Shown in pieces: positions 1 to 8,803 of a DNA stretch of 64,000 nucleotides (its first letter is position 1; the number at the start of each line of letters is the position of its first letter). The position numbers and the translations under genes were made by a program. Source of the stretch: Acinetobacter guillouiae CIP 63.46 (GTDB taxonomy: Bacteria; Pseudomonadota; Gammaproteobacteria; Pseudomonadales; Moraxellaceae); contig NZ_KB849281.1 of assembly GCF_000368145.1 (NCBI RefSeq), positions 259,712 to 323,711 of the forward strand, given 5' to 3'. The notes under the pieces are model-generated. The model was not told the origin of the DNA. It did not search any database and saw nothing but the letters and a program-made list of their open reading frames with translations.

Positions 1-2
1 GC

Positions 3-1082
3 TATAGTGGTTTTAAAAGTGAAAATACCTCATTGAGTGTAAAAAGCAATCTCGAGTATCCAGCAGCTATACCTGATTATCGTAATTGGACAGGTAATAT
101 TCCAAAACCAACCTATGAGAAAACTGGAGCTGGAAATACCAATACCACAGAGCTTTACGGGGTATATTCAACTTTACGTTTAAATTTAGCTGACCCGCTT
201 AAGTTAATTTTGGGCGCACGTTATAGCTCGTATGACTATAAAGTTGACAAGTGGGATCCTAATGCCCCTGTTTCTCCTACAAAGCCACGTAACTTTGATC
301 AATTGGTGCCTTATGCGGGGATTTTGTACGATATTAATGATACTTATACAGCCTACACCAGCTATACCAATGTATTTAATCCGTCCACTAGACGAGATCG
401 TTTTGGCGATTATCTAGATCCTGAAATGGGAAGCACCACTGAGCTAGGGATTAAAGCGGATCTATTGGATGATAAGCTATTGACCAGTGCTGCTCTATTT
501 TGGTCAAGTGTCAAAGACCTTGCGGTAGAAGATGTTGAATATCGTGATGGTGTAAAAAATGGCACTATTCCAAAAGTAGATGAGATGGATACTGCATATA
601 TGTCATCGGGCAAAGGACTCAAAGTCAATGGCTTTGAGTTAGAAGCCATTGGAAAGCTACAGGAAAATTGGAATCTTAGCTTCGGCTATACCTATGTAAA
701 TAGCGTAAGTTCTGCAAACGCCAATGCTTTAAGCAATATTCCTCAAAACCAAGTAAAATTATTTAGTAGTATTACTCTTCCAGAAAATCTTTGGACAGGT
801 TCAGAAAAGCTAACATTAGGTGGTGGATTGAATTGGCAAAGTGAAATTTCACAAAAATGGGGGGGAGCTCCTGCAAATGCCTATAACGGTGGTGTAGTCA
901 CACAAAAGGCCTATGTATTGGCCAATGCTTTTGCCAGTTATAAGTTAAGTGATGAGTTGACTGCAAGTGTGAATATCAATAACTTATTTGATGAAAAATA
1001 CTATTTAAATGTAGGTTTCTATAATGGTGTTTATTGGGGGGAACCACGTAATGTGACTTTCACCTTAAGAGCTAAATTTTAA
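3..1082 (+). CDS. TonB-dependent siderophore receptor, C-terminal part (5' end outside window)
   Basis: The frame is open to the left window edge, so this is the 3' end of a longer gene. About 360 residues are visible and belong to the beta-barrel of an outer-membrane TonB-dependent receptor. They show alternating strands with aromatic residues, the INNLFDEKYY motif typical of the last strands, and the terminal GEPRNVTFTLRAKF ending in Phe, as required for BAM-mediated assembly. The GEPR-N-T-LRAKF ending is typical of FhuE/FpvA-type ferric-siderophore receptors, but the plug and TonB box lie outside, so the substrate cannot be judged. It lies next to a zinc-starvation locus, but I see no operator linking them. 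Confidence 0.85.
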   Translation, partial: YSGFKSENTSLSVKSNLEYPAAIPDYRNWTGNIPKPTYEKTGAGNTNTTELYGVYSTLRLNLADPLKLILGARYSSYDYKVDKWDPNAPVSPTKPRNFDQLVPYAGILYDINDTYTAYTSYTNVFNPSTRRDRFGDYLDPEMGSTTELGIKADLLDDKLLTSAALFWSSVKDLAVEDVEYRDGVKNGTIPKVDEMDTAYMSSGKGLKVNGFELEAIGKLQENWNLSFGYTYVNSVSSANANALSNIPQNQVKLFSSITLPENLWTGSEKLTLGGGLNWQSEISQKWGGAPANAYNGGVVTQKAYVLANAFASYKLSDELTASVNINNLFDEKYYLNVGFYNGVYWGEPRNVTFTLRAKF

Positions 1083-1100
1083 TAAAATATAAAGCCAAGC

Positions 1101-1126
1101 ATGAGCGTATAATTAAAAGCGCTCAT
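1101..1126 (+). terminator. possible hairpin after the receptor gene
   Basis: ATGAGCG (1101-1107) and CGCTCAT (1120-1126) form a 7-bp stem with a 12-nt loop, 19 bp after the receptor stop. No clear U-run follows, so termination is only possible. Confidence 0.35.
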
Positions 1127-1179
1127 ACTTGCAAGTATTCTCAGCAATGCTTTGGCTGAATTGAATGGATCATAATGAA

Positions 1180-2406
1180 TTAATGGCTAATGATAGAATC
1201 AGTCCACCCACTAAAAGGATTTTCAAACTCTTGCCATTTTTCTGCGCCTAGCGCCATTTCATCATCGTTTAATAAACAAGCATCAAATTGACGAATAAGT
1301 TCAGATTGATCCATCTGCATCCCAATCAATACGATTTCTTGTCGTGCATCACCAGTTTGAGCATCCCAGCTTTGTTGAATTGCATCTCGACTTTGTTGAT
1401 CTGTAGGCCAATGTTCATCTGGCACTGCTGCCCACCAATATCCAGCAACACCATGGCGTGCCATCGCCCCTGCTTGAGACCAAGATCCAGCAAACTCGGG
1501 ATTTGAGGCTAACCAAAAAAAGCCTTTGGAACGGATTACGCCTTTCCATTCGGAGTTGATAAAATCAAAAAACCGTTGTGGGTGAAAAGGTCTGCGCGCT
1601 CGATAAACAAAATTATTGATTCCATATTGCTCTGTTTCAGACGTATGCTCACCTCTTAATTCCTTTAACCAACCCGGAGCTTGTGCCGCTTCGTTAAAAT
1701 CAAATAGCTGGGTATTTAACACCCGATCAAGATTCACCTTGCCAAACGCAGAAACTTCAATTTTTGCTCTTGGGTTTAAAGACTGCAAAATTCCAAATAA
1801 TTTTTCCTGCTCGTCTTGATCAATCAAATCTGTTTTATTCAATACAATCACGTCACAAAACTCAATTTGATCAATCAGTAGATCAACAACATTTCGCTCA
1901 TCTTGTTCACCTAATGATTCACCACGCGCTTGTAAGCTATCCAGCGAACTATAATCTTTTAAAAAATTATAAGCATCGACCACAGTCACCATTGTATCTA
2001 AGCGTGCAAACTCATTGAGAGAAATCCCATTTTCATCTTCAAAGGTAAACGTTTCTGCAACAGGGAGTGGTTCAGAGATCCCTGTAGATTCAATCACCAA
2101 TTGATCAAAACGCTGATCCTGTGCTAAACGACGCACTTCAACCAGTAAGTCTTCTCTTAAGGTACAGCAGATACAACCATTACTCATTTCAACTAACTTT
2201 TCATCTGTTCTTGAAAGCTCAGCACCGCCCTCTCGAACTAAAGCAGCATCAATATTGACCTCCGACATATCATTCACAATCACTGCAATTTTTCGGCCTT
2301 CACGATTGTTTAAGATATGATTGAGTAAGGTGGTTTTTCCAGCCCCTAGGAATCCAGAAAGCACGGTGACGGGAAGTTTTTGCGGAGTGGCTAAAAGAGT
2401 ATTCAT
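1180..2406 (-). CDS. zigA: COG0523-family GTPase / putative zinc metallochaperone (ZigA-like)
   Basis: Member of the CobW/COG0523 G3E GTPase family. In Acinetobacter the Zur-regulated ZigA helps keep enzymes supplied with zinc under starvation. Counting from the chosen start (408 aa), Walker [10 protein letters not shown] is at residues 18-26, the metal-binding GCICC at 77-81 and the base-recognition NKTD at 190-193, followed by a CobW C-terminal domain. The frame extends 42 codons upstream, but ATG at 2406 is preceded by AGTGAGA at good spacing and gives the usual N-terminus close to Walker A. ATG 2412 is also possible. It follows the zrlA-like gene on the same strand with a gap of about 300 bp. 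I found no convincing Zur box directly in front of it, so it may share the box at 3527-3554. Confidence 0.9.
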   Translation of the reverse strand: MNTLLATPQKLPVTVLSGFLGAGKTTLLNHILNNREGRKIAVIVNDMSEVNIDAALVREGGAELSRTDEKLVEMSNGCICCTLREDLLVEVRRLAQDQRFDQLVIESTGISEPLPVAETFTFEDENGISLNEFARLDTMVTVVDAYNFLKDYSSLDSLQARGESLGEQDERNVVDLLIDQIEFCDVIVLNKTDLIDQDEQEKLFGILQSLNPRAKIEVSAFGKVNLDRVLNTQLFDFNEAAQAPGWLKELRGEHTSETEQYGINNFVYRARRPFHPQRFFDFINSEWKGVIRSKGFFWLASNPEFAGSWSQAGAMARHGVAGYWWAAVPDEHWPTDQQSRDAIQQSWDAQTGDARQEIVLIGMQMDQSELIRQFDACLLNDDEMALGAEKWQEFENPFSGWTDSIISH

Positions 2407-2711
2407 TGGCATTCTCACTTTATATTTTTGTGTTTTCATATCGAGATCGACATGAAAATACTGACTGAATAACTCCAAACAGATCGCTTTAGAGTTAAAT
2501 TTTAGCTGTGCTTGCACATACATTTTCAACACTGCAATTTGATGATTCGGTTTTAATCATTCGGTGATGATTACAGCGTTTATCAAGTTGCTATAAATCT
2601 AAGCTGAGGATTGAAAAACATCAGGATTTAGATTGTTTAATAGCGGATACATATGTGTCGCTTGAATTTCTCGTATTAAAAGTTGTCTGATGTCACGGAT
2701 GAAATTTGACT
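2407..2711. other. intergenic region between zrlA-like and zigA-like genes
   Basis: About 305 bp. The 126 bp next to zigA stay open in the zigA frame but have no good ribosome site. The rest has no reading frame of note and no palindrome resembling the operator at 3527-3554. A promoter for zigA may lie here, but I cannot point to it. Confidence 0.4.
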
Positions 2712-3470
2712 TCATGGCGATTCACTCACTTTTTTATTGTTGCCAATTAAAGCGTTATTGATACATGGTGATGAGCTATAGCGATGGTCTGCCCCCCAAG
2801 TACGAAAACCTGCACTATCAATATGAATCTGTCCTGATGCATAGACGCCTAAGCCCATGTGAAGTTCCTCACCAGAATCCAGCCAAAATTGACATAATTT
2901 TGCTTTGCGCTCTTGAATCATCAGCTGTTGGTTTAAGTCCGGATTTTCATCACCAATACGAAAATCTAATGCGGCATTAAAAATATGTTTGGATGAAGCA
3001 GCGCCTTTTGCACACTGATTAAGCTTGAAATTTCGATAGACAGAAGTCACGCTAAACTGGGTTAAAATTTTTTCATCCACAAGACGATTTAAAATTTTTA
3101 ATGTTGGCACAATATTGCCCCACAGCTCTTGTGGCGGAACTTCAAATTCAGATGCATCACATTGTTGCCAATCTCTGGCTGTCTGTAAAAATTCAAAAGT
3201 AGGAATATAAGCAGAAATACCTTGTTGCTTTAAAAAGCGCTGATAAGCCTGAACTTTTTCAGCATTTTCCGGTTCACTAAGCCATTTTAAATAAGCAGGC
3301 GGCAGATTTTTTTCTTGTTTTAAAATACCTTGCTGCTGAGGAAAGTCTGCCTTTAATGGCACTTGTGGTGACGCTTGCTGAACTGTACGCATAGCATGAA
3401 TTGTATTTGAGTTGTTTTGACTACATGCAGAAAGGCAGAGTATGAATCCGATCAAATATTTTTTGTTCAT
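2712..3470 (-). CDS. zrlA: M15-like peptidase lipoprotein (zinc-regulated ZrlA-like)
   Basis: A 252-aa lipoprotein: the signal peptide starts MNKKYLIG and ends in lipobox LSAC with Cys16. The mature part has the peptidase M15 zinc-site pattern: SSKHIFNAALDF with His162 and Asp169, and IHID with His216 and Asp218. This family trims D-amino-acid peptide bonds in peptidoglycan. In A. baumannii the Zur-regulated peptidase ZrlA preserves the envelope during zinc limitation, and the position beside zigA and folE2 fits. Seven extra in-frame codons lie upstream (start at 3491). Neither start has a clear Shine-Dalgarno site, so the lipoprotein signal decided. It is divergent from folE2 across the palindrome at 3527-3554. 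Confidence 0.8.
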   Translation of the reverse strand: MNKKYLIGFILCLSACSQNNSNTIHAMRTVQQASPQVPLKADFPQQQGILKQEKNLPPAYLKWLSEPENAEKVQAYQRFLKQQGISAYIPTFEFLQTARDWQQCDASEFEVPPQELWGNIVPTLKILNRLVDEKILTQFSVTSVYRNFKLNQCAKGAASSKHIFNAALDFRIGDENPDLNQQLMIQERKAKLCQFWLDSGEELHMGLGVYASGQIHIDSAGFRTWGADHRYSSSPCINNALIGNNKKVSESP

Positions 3471-3526
3471 CTCAATTTGCAATGATCTCATAGCGTAAAT
3501 TTAACTCAGATGAGTAGTGTTGATTA

Positions 3527-3554
3527 ATATTGTTATGTTATAACATAACAATAT
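3527..3554. promoter_or_regulatory. Zur-like operator, perfect 28-bp palindrome
   Basis: A perfect inverted repeat with 14-bp arms centred between 3540 and 3541; its core reads GTTATGTTATAACATAAC. This matches the form of gammaproteobacterial Zur boxes (GTTAT..ATAAC). It sits between divergent zrlA-like and folE2 genes, and both directions carry zinc-sparing functions. The right edge overlaps the first possible ATG of the folE2 frame (3553), which argues for the later start at 3580. Confidence 0.85.
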
Positions 3555-3579
3555 GTATTTCAACTTAAGCTATTCCCCT

Positions 3580-4482
3580 ATGAATCTTGTTCTTCCAGAT
3601 GTTTCGGCTGAATCCTCACTCACAAGAAACTATTACTACCCACTCGATTGGGTCGGTATGGAAAAAATCGCGCTTCCGCTTTATCTCGAAAATAGTCTTT
3701 GTCAAAGCCAAGTGAATGCTTATGTCAGTTTGGATGATGTGTTTGCCAAAGGGATTCATATGTCGCGCTTGTATACCCGACTTTTGAAATTGAGCACGAT
3801 CAAAAATTTAGCCCTACTTGATATTAAAGACGCTTTATTGGATTTCTTAGCCAGCCATAAAGATTTATCAGCACATGCCAAAATCGAAATTCCTAGTGAA
3901 CTTTATATCGAGCGCCCTGCCTTAGTCAGCCAATTGTCTGGCTGGAAAAGCTATCCTTTTGTGTTGTCCTGTCAGCTTTTAAAAGATGATTTTTATGCTG
4001 AATTAAAAATCGAAATTCCCTATTCATCTACTTGTCCTTGTTCCGCAGCACTTGCCAGAAACATTATTCAACAAAGATTTGCAACCGCATTGGAAAATCA
4101 CGAAATTCACTTAGACCCACAAGAAATCCTCAGTTGGCTAAATAGCACAGATGCAATTGCAGCAACGCCTCACAGTCAAAGAAGTTTTGCTCAGTTAAAT
4201 TTCAAATTAGATCAAAACATTCAGTATATCCCACTGATTTTATTTATTAATCAGGCTGAACAAGCCTTGATGACACCCGTACAAACGGCGGTAAAACGTA
4301 TTGATGAACAAGCCTTTGCTGTTGCGAATGGTCAAAACCTGATGTTTTGTGAAGATGCATTAAGACGCTTGTATGCCACATTTATCCATCATCCCAGCAT
4401 TCTAGGCTTTAACTTTAAAGTGATTCATGCGGAAAGTTTACATGCTCATGACGCAGTTGCTCAGGGCGCTTGGCAATGGTAA
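3580..4482 (+). CDS. folE2: GTP cyclohydrolase IB (FolE2)
   Basis: Catalyses GTP to 7,8-dihydroneopterin triphosphate, the first step of folate synthesis. FolE2 enzymes do not depend strictly on zinc and replace zinc-dependent FolE in zinc starvation. Hallmarks are FAKGIHMSRLYTRL with His60 and the YSSTCPCS cysteine motif (Cys152, Cys154). At 300 aa the length is normal for the family. The frame opens at 3553, but that ATG lies inside the Zur palindrome. ATG 3580 gives MNLVLPDVSA, the expected FolE2 N-terminus. It is the first gene of a rightward operon with the carbonic-anhydrase-like and dihydroorotase genes. Confidence 0.93.
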   Translation: MNLVLPDVSAESSLTRNYYYPLDWVGMEKIALPLYLENSLCQSQVNAYVSLDDVFAKGIHMSRLYTRLLKLSTIKNLALLDIKDALLDFLASHKDLSAHAKIEIPSELYIERPALVSQLSGWKSYPFVLSCQLLKDDFYAELKIEIPYSSTCPCSAALARNIIQQRFATALENHEIHLDPQEILSWLNSTDAIAATPHSQRSFAQLNFKLDQNIQYIPLILFINQAEQALMTPVQTAVKRIDEQAFAVANGQNLMFCEDALRRLYATFIHHPSILGFNFKVIHAESLHAHDAVAQGAWQW

Positions 4483-4533
4483 TGCCTTATCCTAACCACC
4501 CTCATTGTTTAACTTATTTAAAATGGTCTAGTC

Positions 4534-5094
4534 ATGCTTAGAAAAAACCCATCTGGTGATCTCCCTGTTATCGATCAATCAGCCTATGTTGACCAAACAG
4601 CGATTATTTGCGGAAAAGTCATTATCCATGCCAATGTATTTATTGGACCTTATGCAGTGATCAGAGCAGATGAAACCAATGACGCGGGTGATATGGAACC
4701 CATCATCATTGGTGCAAATTCCAATATTCAAGATGGAGTGGTGATTCATTCCAAAGCAGGGGCAGCAGTGATCATTGGTGAAAATTCTTCAATCGCGCAT
4801 CGCTCTATTATTCATGGTCCCTGTGAAATTGGACATCATGTTTTTGTTGGCTTTAACAGTGTGTTATTTAATTGCACAGTGGGTCATCACAGCGCGATTC
4901 GTCACAATGCAGTGGTTGATGGGCGTGATTTACCCGATCATTTTTATGTACCTGCAATGAGTTATATCAATCCCAAAACCGATTTAAAGCAATTTCCACC
5001 CATTGATATTTCAATCAGTGAGTTTTCAGAAAGCGTTGTCAGCACCAATATTAAACTGGTTCAAGGCTATAAGGCATTGCACAATGAGTTTTAA
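4534..5094 (+). CDS. gamma-carbonic anhydrase-like left-handed beta-helix protein
   Basis: A 186-aa hexapeptide-repeat protein of the gamma-carbonic anhydrase/YrdA group, with repeating I-x-x-N/G turns from residue 20 to 130. The metal triad pattern is visible: His72 in VVIH, His89 and His94 in AHRSIIHG. The 5-residue spacing of the last two matches the archaeal Cam enzyme. Zur-controlled paralogs of this family accompany folE2 in several bacteria and probably stand in for a zinc enzyme, perhaps with another metal. Activity cannot be read from sequence. It follows folE2 by 51 bp and overlaps the next gene by 11 bp, so co-expression is likely. Confidence 0.8.
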   Translation: MLRKNPSGDLPVIDQSAYVDQTAIICGKVIIHANVFIGPYAVIRADETNDAGDMEPIIIGANSNIQDGVVIHSKAGAAVIIGENSSIAHRSIIHGPCEIGHHVFVGFNSVLFNCTVGHHSAIRHNAVVDGRDLPDHFYVPAMSYINPKTDLKQFPPIDISISEFSESVVSTNIKLVQGYKALHNEF

Positions 5095-6439
5095 AAATTC
5101 GCCCCATCTTATTATTCGTAATGCCAATATTGTCAATGAAGGCAAGCAGTATTATTCCGATGTACTGATTCGACATGGTCGGATTGAAAAGATTCATCCC
5201 AATATTACAGGGGCTTATCATGCGAAAAATATAGATGCTGAAGGTTCGTGGTTAATTCCTGGCATGATTGACGACCAAGTTCATTTTCGAGATCCCGGCG
5301 CAGCGCATAAAGGCAATATTGCTTCGGAATCAATGGCAGCAACGATTGGTGGAATCACCAGCTATATGGATATGCCAAACACCAATCCAGCCACCTTAAC
5401 TCTAGACGCTTTGACCCAGAAAAAGCAGATTGCAAAACAACATAGTCGGGCCAATTATGCTTTCCATTTTGGAGTCAGTGCGCATAATTTAGATATTATT
5501 GAACAGCTTGATCCCAAATCAATCAGCGGTGTTAAAGTTTTCATGGGCGCTTCTACGGGTGATATGCTCGTCGATGACCCTAAAGTTTTGGAACGCTTAT
5601 TTGCAAATGTTCCAACGGTTTTATTGACTCATTGCGAGTTTACCCCTGCCATTAAAGCGGAAGAAAATTTCTATTTTCAAAAATATGGGGAAAATATTCC
5701 AGCAGAAATTCATGCGCAGATTAGAAATAAACATGTCTGCTTTGAAAGCTCAAAATTGGCTGTATCTTTGGCCGAGAAATATGCCACACAGTTGCATGTT
5801 TTACATATCACCACCGCGAAAGAACTGTGTTTGTTTAAAAATCTGCCTTTAAATCGAAAACATATCACAGCAGAAGTGTGTATCCATCATCTCAGTTTTG
5901 ATGATGCTGATTATGCTACTTTGGGCCACTTAATTAAATGTAATCCCGCCATTAAAACCCAGCAAGATAAAGATGCTTTGATTAATGCCCTTTCGAATAG
6001 TAATCGCTTGGATATTATTGGTACTGACCACGCCCCACATACTTGGGATGAAAAACACCAGTCATATTTTTATGCCCCTTCTGGCCTGCCTTTAGTACAA
6101 CATGCGTTACCTGCACTGATGGAGCTGGTTGCAGCAGGTAAACTGAGTATTGAAACACTGGTTCAAAAAACTGCACATCAAGTGGCAGACTTATTTAGGA
6201 TCAAAGACCGTGGTTATATTCGAGAAGGTTACTGGGCTGATTTAGTGATCCTTCGAGAAAATCAACAGCACATTGCAGTGAAAGATCAAAAAAACTATAT
6301 GAAATGCAATTGGACACCATTTATGCATAAAACATTTGCTTATGAGGTCAGCACCACAATTGTTTCGGGGCAACTTGCTTGGCATCAACAACAGCTGTTT
6401 TTGAATTGTCAGGGACAACAACTTGAAATTAATCGTTAA
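5084..6439 (+). CDS. pyrC2: dihydroorotase, second copy type (PyrC-like amidohydrolase)
   Basis: Cyclic amidohydrolase of the type I dihydroorotase family (carbamoyl-aspartate to dihydroorotate, pyrimidine synthesis), 451 aa. Motifs: DDQVHFRDPG (metal His67), GVKVFMGASTGDML (region of the bridging carboxylated Lys), LTHCE, LHVLHITTAKEL and GTDHAPH. In the first metal motif Gln replaces the first His of the usual HxH, a variant I know from some other dihydroorotases. Zur-regulated dihydroorotase paralogs are known to accompany folE2 and COG0523 genes. ATG 5084 has AAGG 9 bp upstream and overlaps the previous stop; the longer frame from 5003 lies inside that gene and is not credible. Confidence 0.88.
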   Translation: MSFKNSPHLIIRNANIVNEGKQYYSDVLIRHGRIEKIHPNITGAYHAKNIDAEGSWLIPGMIDDQVHFRDPGAAHKGNIASESMAATIGGITSYMDMPNTNPATLTLDALTQKKQIAKQHSRANYAFHFGVSAHNLDIIEQLDPKSISGVKVFMGASTGDMLVDDPKVLERLFANVPTVLLTHCEFTPAIKAEENFYFQKYGENIPAEIHAQIRNKHVCFESSKLAVSLAEKYATQLHVLHITTAKELCLFKNLPLNRKHITAEVCIHHLSFDDADYATLGHLIKCNPAIKTQQDKDALINALSNSNRLDIIGTDHAPHTWDEKHQSYFYAPSGLPLVQHALPALMELVAAGKLSIETLVQKTAHQVADLFRIKDRGYIREGYWADLVILRENQQHIAVKDQKNYMKCNWTPFMHKTFAYEVSTTIVSGQLAWHQQQLFLNCQGQQLEINR

Positions 6440-6644
6440 AATAGCAAGTAACGAATAAATGGCATGAATTTATTCCAAACCTTTGATATTTAAATGGATC
6501 ATTTTTAAGTTTAAATATCATTTATCGTGAAATGTTCTCATGATTTTAATTCAATGAGAGAATTTACATCGAAAGGACTCCCAATATTCGTTTAAACCTG
6601 ATTGACCTCAGCTTTAACGTTATTTTTCATCTTGCTTTTGCTTG

Positions 6645-6675
6645 AGTATAAGTCTAAAGTTAACTTTAATGTCAA
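6645..6675 (-). promoter_or_regulatory. MerR-type promoter (19-bp spacer) facing left, with no gene downstream
   Basis: Read on the minus strand: -35 TTGACA (6675-6670), a 19-bp spacer holding the palindrome TAAAGTTAACTTTA (6655-6668), then -10 TATACT (6650-6645). The over-long spacer with central dyad is the hallmark of MerR-activated promoters, and the same design stands before the genes at 7355 and 8804. Leftward there is no coding gene on the minus strand, only a 12-codon frame. On the plus strand the dyad overlaps a plausible merR promoter (TTGCTT-17-TAAAGT), so it may also serve autoregulation. Confidence 0.82.
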
Positions 6676-6690
6676 GCGGAAGTCAGTAAA

Positions 6691-7104
6691 ATGAACATTA
6701 GCGAGTTATCCAAACAAAGTGGTTTAAGTACCCCAACGATTCGTTATTATGAACAAATTAAACTGCTTCCTAAGGCAAAACGTAAATCTAATGGTTATCG
6801 TGAATATAGTGACAATGACCTCAAACAATTATTTTTAATTCAGCAAGCGCAACAAGTTGGATTTTCATTGGCTGAAATCAAAGCCTTTCTACCGTCAAAT
6901 GTAGGCAAGTGGGATCATGATATTCTGATTGGACTACTCGAAAGTAAAATCAAAGACATTGAAGATCTAGAACAAAAGTTGTTGATCAGTAAGCAAAACC
7001 TACGCAGCATGATCACTGCAATCAATAGTAAGCCTGACGAAATCACCTGTGAAGAAAACGCCAACCGTTTACTGAATCTTTATTATGCCAATGATAAATG
7101 TTAA
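6691..7104 (+). CDS. MerR-family transcriptional regulator
   Basis: A 137-aa regulator with the MerR winged helix-turn-helix at residues 1-70 (ISELSKQSGLS, TIRYYEQIKLL, NGYREYSDNDL) and a dimerisation coiled coil at about 80-120. Two cysteines lie near the C-terminus (Cys125 and the last residue, Cys137). They may sense electrophiles or thiol stress, but they do not form the usual CueR or MerR metal loop. Its operator is almost certainly the TAAAGTTAACTTTA dyad just upstream, repeated before the oxidoreductase and hydrolase genes nearby, so it probably controls both. The inducer is unknown. Confidence 0.88.
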   Translation: MNISELSKQSGLSTPTIRYYEQIKLLPKAKRKSNGYREYSDNDLKQLFLIQQAQQVGFSLAEIKAFLPSNVGKWDHDILIGLLESKIKDIEDLEQKLLISKQNLRSMITAINSKPDEITCEENANRLLNLYYANDKC

Positions 7105-7139
7105 AAATTTCCATGTTATCGGAAAATCATAAAAGCGAT

Positions 7140-7165
7140 TGAGCTTAAATCTCACTTTAAGCTCA
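7140..7165. repeat. inverted repeat after merR
   Basis: TGAGCTTAAA (7140-7149) and TTTAAGCTCA (7156-7165) form a perfect 10-bp stem with a 6-nt loop. No U-run follows on either strand, so it is a weak terminator candidate between the convergent merR and oxidoreductase genes. The rest of 7105-7354 shows nothing recognisable. Confidence 0.5.
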
Positions 7166-7354
7166 GAATTGTGCATAAGTCATTGATAAATTATCTATGA
7201 TGCTCAAACATTGGAGTCGTCAAAACTGCTTGATCAGTATTCTCATCATTACTTTAATCAGTGATCATACCTAAGCATTAGGGAAATCCTCTTTGAGCCA
7301 CAGCCGCAGTACAGTCTGTCAGATCTAATCCGACATCTGAACAAAGCACTGTAC

Positions 7355-8593
7355 TTAAGCTGAATGTGAATACTGACGCATACGTTTTTTATACTGACGT
7401 GTGCGGCATGTCGTTTCTGTCTGCTGTAATATCAAGGCCCATAAAGGTGAAACCTTAGGATTCGATTTTTTCCCATGACTAAGTTTCTGTAACTGGAATT
7501 TGACTGTTGCCATATTGGCAAGTGAAGCTAAGGTTTTATTTTCCCAGTGAATCGGTTTCAATTCAGGTGCGATATTCTGACCTTGTTTCCATGCATTGGG
7601 TAAGTTAGGGTCGATTGCTAAGGCTGTTGCAATCCCCACCATATCGATCCCACTGTCAATGACTTGTTCTGCAATGGGTTTGCGACGAATACCACCAGTC
7701 ACCATAATCGGCATATGGGCAACCTTGCCAATTTCTTGAGCAAATTCTAAGAAATAAGCTTCACGCGCCAAAGTCCGTCCATCTCTGGCTTGGCCTTGCA
7801 TAGCAGGTGCTTCATAACTCCCCCCTGACAACTCAACCAAATCAACCGACAAATCATTTAACATTTTAACTACTTGCTGCGCATCCTCAGCACTAAAACC
7901 ACCACGTTGGAAATCGGCAGAATTCAGTTTAACAGCAACTGTAAATGTTGATGACACCACTGCACGTACTGCTTTGACAATCTCAATCAAAATACGCGCA
8001 CGGTTTTCCAATGAGCCGCCCCATTGATCTTGACGTTGGTTGCTTAAAGGCGAAAGGAACTGACTGAGTAGATAGCCATGAGCTGCATGAATTTCTACAC
8101 CAGTAAATCCCGCCTTTTCACCTAAATGTGCGGTATTGGCAAAACGTTGAATCACTTCGTCAATCATGGCTTGAGTCATTTCAATTGGAGTATTAAAACG
8201 ATCTGACATTTTACCTAAATCTAAAGCCACAGCAGAGGGTGCCCACGTTGGCTGACCTAAATTTGACTGCATTTGGCGGCCCGGATGGTTGATCTGCAAC
8301 CATGCTTGCGCGCCTTGAGAACGTGCGATTTTCGCCCAACGTTTGAAGTGCGCTAAATGCTGTTCATCTTCCAAGACCACACCACCCGGTCCTGTCATCG
8401 CACGACGATCCACCATCACGTTACCTGTAATGATTAAACCAACACCACCATCTGCCCATGCCTGATACAAACGCATGAGCTCTTCTGATGGTGCATGATT
8501 GAGATCTGCCATATTCTCTTCCATCGCAGCTTTTGCAATACGATTTGGAATCTGAGTACCATTGGGTAAAACTAATTTTTCAAAGACGTTCAT
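7355..8593 (-). CDS. NADH:flavin oxidoreductase (old yellow enzyme family)
   Basis: A 412-aa FMN-dependent TIM-barrel ene-reductase. Visible are the N-terminal FMN site, LQINHPGRQ (Gln100, Asn102, His103), the substrate pair in EIHAAHGYLLSQFLSP (His169, His172, Tyr174), the SNQRQDQWGGS loop and the phosphate-binding VTGGIRRKP segment. Such enzymes reduce activated C=C bonds of enones or quinone-like electrophiles with NAD(P)H. It has its own MerR-type promoter at 8621-8651. The C-terminus beyond residue about 370 is rich in basic residues. The physiological substrate cannot be read from sequence. Confidence 0.88.
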   Translation of the reverse strand: MNVFEKLVLPNGTQIPNRIAKAAMEENMADLNHAPSEELMRLYQAWADGGVGLIITGNVMVDRRAMTGPGGVVLEDEQHLAHFKRWAKIARSQGAQAWLQINHPGRQMQSNLGQPTWAPSAVALDLGKMSDRFNTPIEMTQAMIDEVIQRFANTAHLGEKAGFTGVEIHAAHGYLLSQFLSPLSNQRQDQWGGSLENRARILIEIVKAVRAVVSSTFTVAVKLNSADFQRGGFSAEDAQQVVKMLNDLSVDLVELSGGSYEAPAMQGQARDGRTLAREAYFLEFAQEIGKVAHMPIMVTGGIRRKPIAEQVIDSGIDMVGIATALAIDPNLPNAWKQGQNIAPELKPIHWENKTLASLANMATVKFQLQKLSHGKKSNPKVSPLWALILQQTETTCRTRQYKKRMRQYSHSA

Positions 8594-8620
8594 TTTTATA
8601 GCCTCATGGAGTATGGACTT

Positions 8621-8651
8621 ACTTTAAGATTAAAGTTCACTTTAATGTCAA
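8621..8651 (-). promoter_or_regulatory. MerR-type promoter of the ene-reductase gene
   Basis: Minus strand: -35 TTGACA (8651-8646), 19-bp spacer with near-palindrome TTAAAGTGAACTTTAA, -10 TAAAGT (8626-8621), 28 bp before the start codon. Same design and spacing as the boxes at 6645-6675 and 9740-9770. Confidence 0.82.
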
Positions 8652-8750
8652 TCCTTTTTTCGCATTTAATTTTTATTATTTTAAGAACTAATTTTATTCA
8701 AAGACTTACATCATAATAAGATAATAACGATCTGATACTTTAATAAATAA

Positions 8751-8768
8751 AGAGGCCGCAAGGCCTCT
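8751..8768 (-). terminator. intrinsic terminator of the hydrolase gene
   Basis: AGAGGCC-gcaa-GGCCTCT, a 7-bp GC-rich stem, is followed on the minus strand by TTATTTATT. It lies 35 bp after the hydrolase stop codon. Confidence 0.75.
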
Positions 8769-8803
8769 ATTGATATTCTGTTTTTAAATCAAACGACAAC
8801 TAT

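Noticed and set aside
410-649. Leftward frame inside the first receptor gene, and many similar frames opposite or inside genes
   Set aside because: They lie fully within well-supported genes in another frame and have no ribosome sites or domains.
2407-2532. Longer start of the ZigA-like protein
   Set aside because: The additional residues do not match the family, and the Shine-Dalgarno site fits ATG 2406.
2533-2711. A second Zur box for zigA
   Set aside because: ATG/CAT-rich stretches here (for example around 2545-2575) do not form the GTTAT..ATAAC palindrome.
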